Assembly (NCBI GenBank): GCA_029864225.1
Contig: JAOTTU010000021.1
Coordinates: 1 to 18,304, forward strand
Source: Gammaproteobacteria bacterium
GTDB taxonomy: Bacteria; Pseudomonadota; Gammaproteobacteria; UBA9214
DNA length: 18,304 nt
Direction of reading: 5' to 3'
Below the pieces are notes generated by a model, which had not been told where the DNA came from, searched no databases, and saw nothing but the letters and a program-made list of their open reading frames with translations. Below, one piece after another: positions 14,958-18,304 of the stretch. The position numbers were made by a program, and so were the translations under genes. Each line of letters begins with the position of its first letter. Within the stretch, counting starts at the first letter, position 1.

Positions 14958-16169
14958 ATGTCTGATATCAAGAAAGTGGTGCTGGCCTATTCGGGCGGGC
15001 TCGATACCTCGGTCATTCTGAAATGGCTGGAGGAGACCTACGCTTGCGAGGTGGTGACCTTCACCGCGGATATCGGCCAGGGCGAGGAAATCGAGCCGGC
15101 GCGCGCCAAGGCGGCGGCGATGGGTGTCAGTGAGATCTATATCGAGGATCTCACGGAGGAGTTCGCGCGCGACTACGTGTTCCCGATGTTCCGCGCCAAT
15201 ACTATCTACGAGGGGGAATACCTGCTGGGCACCTCGATCGCCCGCCCCTTGATCAGCAAGCGCCTGGTGGAGATCGCCCGCGAGACCGGTGCCGATGCCA
15301 TTGCTCACGGCGCCACCGGCAAGGGTAACGACCAGGTGCGTTTCGAACTTGGCGCCTATGCACTCAATCCGGATATCAGGATCATCGCACCCTGGCGCGA
15401 GTGGGAACTGGGTTCACGCGAGACCCTGCTGGCCTATGCCGAGAAGCACGGCATCCCGGTTGAACACAAGCAGGGCAAGAAGTCGCCCTATTCCATGGAT
15501 GCCAATCTGCTGCATATATCCTATGAAGGGGGCATCCTCGAGGACCCCTGGGCCGAGCCCGAGGAAGACATGTGGCTGTGGACGGTGTCCCCGGAAAAGG
15601 CGCCGGATGAACCGGTCTATATCGAGCTCGGTTTCGAACGTGGCGATGTCGTGGCGATAAACGGGGAGTCCATGAGCCCGGCCCGGGTGATGGAGACGCT
15701 CAACTCGCTGGGCGGTGCCAACGGTATCGGCCGTGCCGACATCGTAGAGAACCGCTATGTCGGTATGAAATCGCGCGGTTGTTACGAGACCCCGGCCGGC
15801 ACCATCCTGCTGAAGGCGCACCGTGCCATCGAGTCGCTGACCCTGGACCGCGAGGCCGCGCACCTGAAAGACGAGTTCATGCCGCGTTATGCCTGCCTGG
15901 TCTACAACGGGTACTGGTGGAGTCCGGAACGCAGGCTGTTGCAGCAAATGATCGATGCCTCGCAGGAGCACGTGAACGGCGAGGTGCGGCTCAAGCTCTA
16001 CAAGGGCAATGTCGTCCTGGTCGGTCGCCGCTCGGCCACCGACAGCCTGTTCGACGAGCGCATTGCCACCTTCGAGGAAGACGAGGGCGCCTATAATCAG
16101 AAAGACGCCGAAGGCTTCATCAAGCTCAATGCCCTGCGCATGCGCATCGCGGCGCGGCGTAACAAGTAA
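14958..16169 (+). CDS. argG: Argininosuccinate synthase
   Basis: The 403-residue enzyme joins citrulline and aspartate using ATP (to AMP and pyrophosphate) to give argininosuccinate, the penultimate step of arginine synthesis in the cytoplasm. The nucleotide-binding loop is AYSGGLDTS (Ser12 to Ser18). Other family blocks are TADIGQGEE, ANTIYEGEYLLGTSIARP for citrulline/aspartate binding, HGATGKGNDQVRFE, and SPYSMDANLLHISYEGG. The C-terminal half has GIGRADIVENRYVGMKSRG and YNGYWWSPER. Length and sequence match the short-form ArgG common in bacteria. Only a weak GGA precedes the start. It is transcribed in the same direction as the pdh operon, but a 281-base spacer holding two nested repeats separates them, so it probably has its own promoter. 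Confidence 0.97.
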   Translation: MSDIKKVVLAYSGGLDTSVILKWLEETYACEVVTFTADIGQGEEIEPARAKAAAMGVSEIYIEDLTEEFARDYVFPMFRANTIYEGEYLLGTSIARPLISKRLVEIARETGADAIAHGATGKGNDQVRFELGAYALNPDIRIIAPWREWELGSRETLLAYAEKHGIPVEHKQGKKSPYSMDANLLHISYEGGILEDPWAEPEEDMWLWTVSPEKAPDEPVYIELGFERGDVVAINGESMSPARVMETLNSLGGANGIGRADIVENRYVGMKSRGCYETPAGTILLKAHRAIESLTLDREAAHLKDEFMPRYACLVYNGYWWSPERRLLQQMIDASQEHVNGEVRLKLYKGNVVLVGRRSATDSLFDERIATFEEDEGAYNQKDAEGFIKLNALRMRIAARRNK

Positions 16170-16293
16170 AGGCGAACGGCTGCCAGAGCGCACTCCCCGA
16201 TCAGGGCTACCGCCATCGAGGATCGTGTTTCTCACCGGCACCGAATCCATTCACTGACTGCTCTCAGCTGCGAGGGCGAAACGGGGGTATATA

Positions 16294-16680
16294 ATGCGAC
16301 TGCTCCATACCATGCTGCGCGTTGGCGACCTGGAACGCTCGATTGATTTCTATACCCAGGTGCTGGGGATGAAATTGCTGCGCCAGAAAGACTACCCGGA
16401 CGGGAAATTCACCCTGGCCTTTGTCGGCTATGGCGACGAGTCCGACAGCACCGTCATCGAACTGACCTACAACTGGGATACCGACCACTATGACCTGGGG
16501 GAGGGCTATGGCCATATCGCCATCGAGGTCGATGATGTCTATGTTGCGGTCAGGGAACTGCAGTCACGCGGCGGCAAGGTCATCCGCGATGCCGGACCGA
16601 TGAATGCCGGTACCACCATTATTGCGTTTATCGAGGATCCGGACGGCTACCCCATCGAATTGATTGGCAAGAAACACTAG
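16294..16680 (+). CDS. gloA: Lactoylglutathione lyase (glyoxalase I)
   Basis: The 128-residue product is near-identical in layout to E. coli GloA (135), starting MRLLHTMLRVGDL and containing IDFYTQVLGMKLLR and VIELTYNW. The metal ligands sit at exactly the E. coli positions: His5, Glu56, His74 and Glu122. The enzyme converts the hemithioacetal of methylglyoxal and glutathione to S-lactoylglutathione, the first step of methylglyoxal detoxification. By similarity to the E. coli type it should be nickel- rather than zinc-dependent, which is inference. A GGGGGT run about six bases before the ATG can serve as ribosome-binding site. argG lies 124 bases upstream on the same strand with no clear terminator between them, so co-transcription is possible. 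Confidence 0.97.
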   Translation: MRLLHTMLRVGDLERSIDFYTQVLGMKLLRQKDYPDGKFTLAFVGYGDESDSTVIELTYNWDTDHYDLGEGYGHIAIEVDDVYVAVRELQSRGGKVIRDAGPMNAGTTIIAFIEDPDGYPIELIGKKH

Positions 16681-16683
16681 GCG

Positions 16684-16719
16684 GCCGCTGCGTCCCTTAT
16701 GTTTAAGACGGGCAGCGGC
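16684..16719 (+). terminator. Hairpin after gloA
   Basis: An 8-bp perfect stem (GCCGCTGC with GCAGCGGC), extended by a GTC/GAC pairing inside, begins four bases after the gloA stop. No T-run follows directly. It sits between gloA and the minus-strand small gene and could serve either direction. Confidence 0.45.
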
Positions 16720-16730
16720 GTGGCAGCTGA

Positions 16731-16847
16731 TCAGTTTTTGCCCATAAAAGGCAGCGGGATCTCAAGGAAGATTGCCGCGACCGCGGCGACGATGATGACT
16801 ACAGCGATCACGCTGATCACCAGCAAGTGGCGTTCATAGGAAAGCAT
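16731..16847 (-). CDS. Small single-span membrane protein, 38 residues, unknown function
   Basis: An ATG at 16847 opens a 38-codon frame ending in TGA at 16731. A strong AGGGGG lies about ten bases upstream on the minus strand. The peptide has a short charged head (MLSYERH), one continuous hydrophobic segment at about residues 8-29 rich in Val, Ile and Ala, and a tail LEIPLPFMGKN. This is the pattern of small inner-membrane proteins, many of which are subunits or regulators of larger complexes. I do not recognise a family. Upstream on the minus strand, TTGTCA (16929-16934) and TAATCT (16906-16911) are separated by 17 bases and form a modest promoter candidate. The ribosome-binding site and hydrophobic pattern support it as a gene; conservation was not testable. 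Confidence 0.6.
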   Translation of the reverse strand: MLSYERHLLVISVIAVVIIVAAVAAIFLEIPLPFMGKN

Positions 16848-16949
16848 GCTTGTTTATCCCCCTGTTTTGATATCTTGATCGTCGTGCGCGACCTAGGACG
16901 ACACCAGATTACTGTATCGGGGAGGCGTTGACAAATTACCAGGGTCCGG

Positions 16950-17855
16950 TCATTGCCCCGTGGTCGCTTCTTTCCCGAACAGCTGCAGGGCGTTGGTCAG
17001 CCGCAGTTTTTCTTCCAGTTCGGGCGGCAGGACCTTCAGCCAGGTCCGGTGAAAGCCCAAGAAGCGACCGTACTGCTGCCAGCCGCTATCCGCTTCATCC
17101 CAGCTGTCGAGGCGTTCCACGGGCCACACCGGGTCTGAGCCGACCAGGAAGCGGTCCGGGTAGCGTTCAACGAGCTGGCGCCACTCCGGCAGGAGTTGGC
17201 CGTCCTTGTCGGTTATGGGATTGTCCACATAACGCCAGGGATCGCGTGCCGAGAGTTCGGTCCAGACAGCCGGGCAGGCGGCCATGACGTCGGTGACCTG
17301 TCCGGGTGTGAGGACGGCACCGGCATGTGCCCAGATGATTTTCAATTCGGGATGCGAACGGCACAGTGCGTCCAGGTGCTGTGGCTGGCTGTATTCCGTG
17401 TGCAGCAACAGCGGGATATCGTAGTCGACAGCGAGCTTCACCAGGCCGCTGATGACCGGTGTCTCCCAGGCCGGGGTAAATCCGCTGATCAGGTGCAGTT
17501 CGCCAATGCCATGCCAGCGGCCGCTGGCAAGCGCACTGCGAGCACGCTCCAGGACGGTCTTGTCGAAGGCCCAGGTCGACCAGTCGCCGGGGGTCTGGTA
17601 GGGGCTCCATATCGGGATAATGCGTTGCGGCGCTAGCTGCTGGAGCTTCAGGGCATATTCTGCGGGCGTACCGATAACCAGTGCCAGCTCGACGTTATTG
17701 TCCAGGAGGATCCGGATGGCCGCCTCGGCTGATGTGACCTCCTCCTGGTTCCACTTGTAATGCACATGGACATCGGCGAGAGGTGGAAGCGCCCGCGCCT
17801 GTAGCGGCAGCGACAGCAGCAATACCAGCAAGGTGCCTTGCACGACGGGCCGCAT
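16950..17855 (-). CDS. Exported amidohydrolase-family metal-dependent hydrolase
   Basis: The start chosen is ATG 17855, which places a signal peptide first (MRPVVQG, hydrophobic run, cleavage likely after QARA). An in-frame TTG at 17903 would add 16 residues and spoil it. The 301-residue product has amidohydrolase TIM-barrel metal motifs in order: DVHVHY (His30, His32), GELH (Glu119, His121), LLLHTE (His152), WAHAG (His177) and VGSDPVW (Asp241). It ends with the NALQLFG seen in the amidohydrolase_2 group. The reaction is probably hydrolysis or decarboxylation of a small molecule in the periplasm; the substrate is unknown. Export is unusual for this superfamily subgroup, most of which is cytoplasmic. 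It follows the repeat-protein gene at 17920 with a 64-base gap on the same strand and may share its transcript. Confidence 0.85.
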   Translation of the reverse strand: MRPVVQGTLLVLLLSLPLQARALPPLADVHVHYKWNQEEVTSAEAAIRILLDNNVELALVIGTPAEYALKLQQLAPQRIIPIWSPYQTPGDWSTWAFDKTVLERARSALASGRWHGIGELHLISGFTPAWETPVISGLVKLAVDYDIPLLLHTEYSQPQHLDALCRSHPELKIIWAHAGAVLTPGQVTDVMAACPAVWTELSARDPWRYVDNPITDKDGQLLPEWRQLVERYPDRFLVGSDPVWPVERLDSWDEADSGWQQYGRFLGFHRTWLKVLPPELEEKLRLTNALQLFGKEATTGQ

Positions 17856-17919
17856 GTGTCGCTGCCGTTTCAGCTTCCCCGGGGGGCAGGCGCCCGATAG
17901 CAAGCGCCGCTTTGTTCAG

Positions 17920-18304
17920 CTACTTGAACAGGTATTGCTGCTGACCGGAATAAGGGGTAAGCGGCACGGGCGCAGGGGAGCCGCCGGTGCGAGGGGGCTG
18001 TGGCGCCTTGCTGGCCTCTTCGAGTTTCTTGATGCGTTGTTTCAGGCGCTCGATTTCAGCGGCATCGGGATCGGCTGCGGGTGCACCATAGGCCGGGGCG
18101 CCGCCATAGCCACCCGGGGCGCCGCCATAGCCACCCGGGGCGCCGCCATAGCCACCCGGGGCGCCGCCATAGCCACCCGGGGCGCCGCCATAGCCACCCG
18201 GGGCGCCGCCGTAGCCACCCGGGGCGCCGCCGTAGCCACCCGGGGCACCGCCGTAGCCACCCGGGGCACCGCCATAGCCACCCGGGGCGCCGCCATAGCC
18301 ACCC
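17920..18304 (-). CDS. Gly/Tyr-rich heptapeptide-repeat protein, C-terminal part (5' end beyond window)
   Basis: On the minus strand the frame is open from the window edge to TAG at 17920-17922, giving about 128 codons without a start. The first 70 residues are ten tandem GGYGGAP units. Then comes APAYGAPAADPDAAEIERL, a short charged helix (EIERLKQRIKKLEEA, coiled-coil-like), a Pro-rich stretch and the end QQQYLFK. The frame choice is supported by the repeat itself: differences between units are TAT/TAC (Tyr) and GGC/GGT (Gly), silent only in this frame. The function is unknown. Gly/Tyr-rich repeats of this sort are flexible and low-complexity, and a coiled coil suggests oligomerisation. Whether it is secreted cannot be judged without the N-terminus. 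It lies just upstream of the exported amidohydrolase gene. Confidence 0.72.
   Translation of the reverse strand, partial: GGYGGAPGGYGGAPGGYGGAPGGYGGAPGGYGGAPGGYGGAPGGYGGAPGGYGGAPGGYGGAPGGYGGAPAYGAPAADPDAAEIERLKQRIKKLEEASKAPQPPRTGGSPAPVPLTPYSGQQQYLFK
18095..18304. repeat. 21-bp coding minisatellite, ten units, continuing past the window
   Basis: Exactly ten tandem 21-base units fill 18095-18304 with no spacers. Units 1-5 and 10 are identical. Units 6 and 7 carry ATA to GTA, unit 8 carries that plus GCG to GCA, and unit 9 carries only GCG to GCA (plus strand). The unit encodes GGYGGAP on the minus strand. The array reaches the last base of the window, so its full length is unknown. Confidence 0.95.

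Noticed and set aside
16928..16950. Perfect TTGACA on the plus strand at 16928-16933
   Set aside because: No -10 box follows at a suitable distance and any transcript would run antisense into the amidohydrolase gene. The reverse-strand TTGTCA there is only a modest promoter candidate.
18042..18302. Minus-strand frame encoding MAMAAPRVA-type repeats
   Set aside because: It is an alternative frame through the 21-bp minisatellite. Base changes between units alter its residues (Met/Thr, Ala/Val) but are silent in the GGYGGAP frame, and it stops inside the real gene.
18095..18304. Tandem 21-bp array considered as a CRISPR
   Set aside because: The units are directly adjacent without unique spacers and encode a regular heptapeptide, so it is a coding minisatellite.

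Overview
The window reads as GC-rich chromosomal DNA from a gammaproteobacterium. RNase T (rnt), a GloA close to the E. coli enzyme, a CGFS-type glutaredoxin, class II dihydroorotase and argG all look gammaproteobacterial. From memory, Pseudomonas keeps gloA, argG, pyrC, rnt and a grxD-like gene in the same relative order, so part of the window is an old backbone neighbourhood. The exact genus cannot be told from the sequence. A free-living environmental lineage, for example a sulfur-oxidising Chromatiales-like organism, is only a guess.

Layout. 1-1411: 3' part of a hydantoinase B/oxoprolinase gene. 1437-1769: small BON-domain lipoprotein. 1817-3601: asparagine synthase-family amidotransferase, most like the enzyme that amidates N-acetylglutaminylglutamine, an osmoprotectant dipeptide. 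3602-4004: gene-free, with a palindromic repeat. 4005-4331: monothiol glutaredoxin with a strong hairpin behind it. 4513-5741 (minus): rnt, translationally coupled to an unknown helical protein. 5888-6784: secreted TraB/GumN-family protein. 6785-7068: two different palindromic elements. 7069-9608 (minus): M17 aminopeptidase overlapping pyrC. 9809-14676: pyruvate dehydrogenase operon of E1 alpha, E1 beta and one polypeptide that fuses lipoyl, E1/E3-binding, E2 catalytic and E3 domains. 14958-16169: argG. 16294-16680: gloA. 16731-16847 (minus): a 38-residue membrane peptide gene. 16950-17855 (minus): exported amidohydrolase. 17920-18304 (minus): 3' end of a gene encoding a Gly/Tyr-rich heptapeptide-repeat protein that runs off the window.

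Function. Most of the content is central metabolism: pyruvate to acetyl-CoA, pyrimidine and arginine synthesis, methylglyoxal detoxification, Fe-S/glutathione biology and tRNA 3'-end trimming. I see no phage, transposase, CRISPR array, defence system or RNA gene.

What stands out is the E2-E3 fusion, with an Asn in place of the usual Asp of the E2 HRxxDG motif. Four families of palindromic intergenic repeats are also notable; one interrupts the pdh operon and another is nested inside a sister copy. The 21-bp minisatellite at the right edge has a reading frame revealed by purely synonymous drift between units. Functional identities rest on sequence motifs recognised by eye; no database search was possible.
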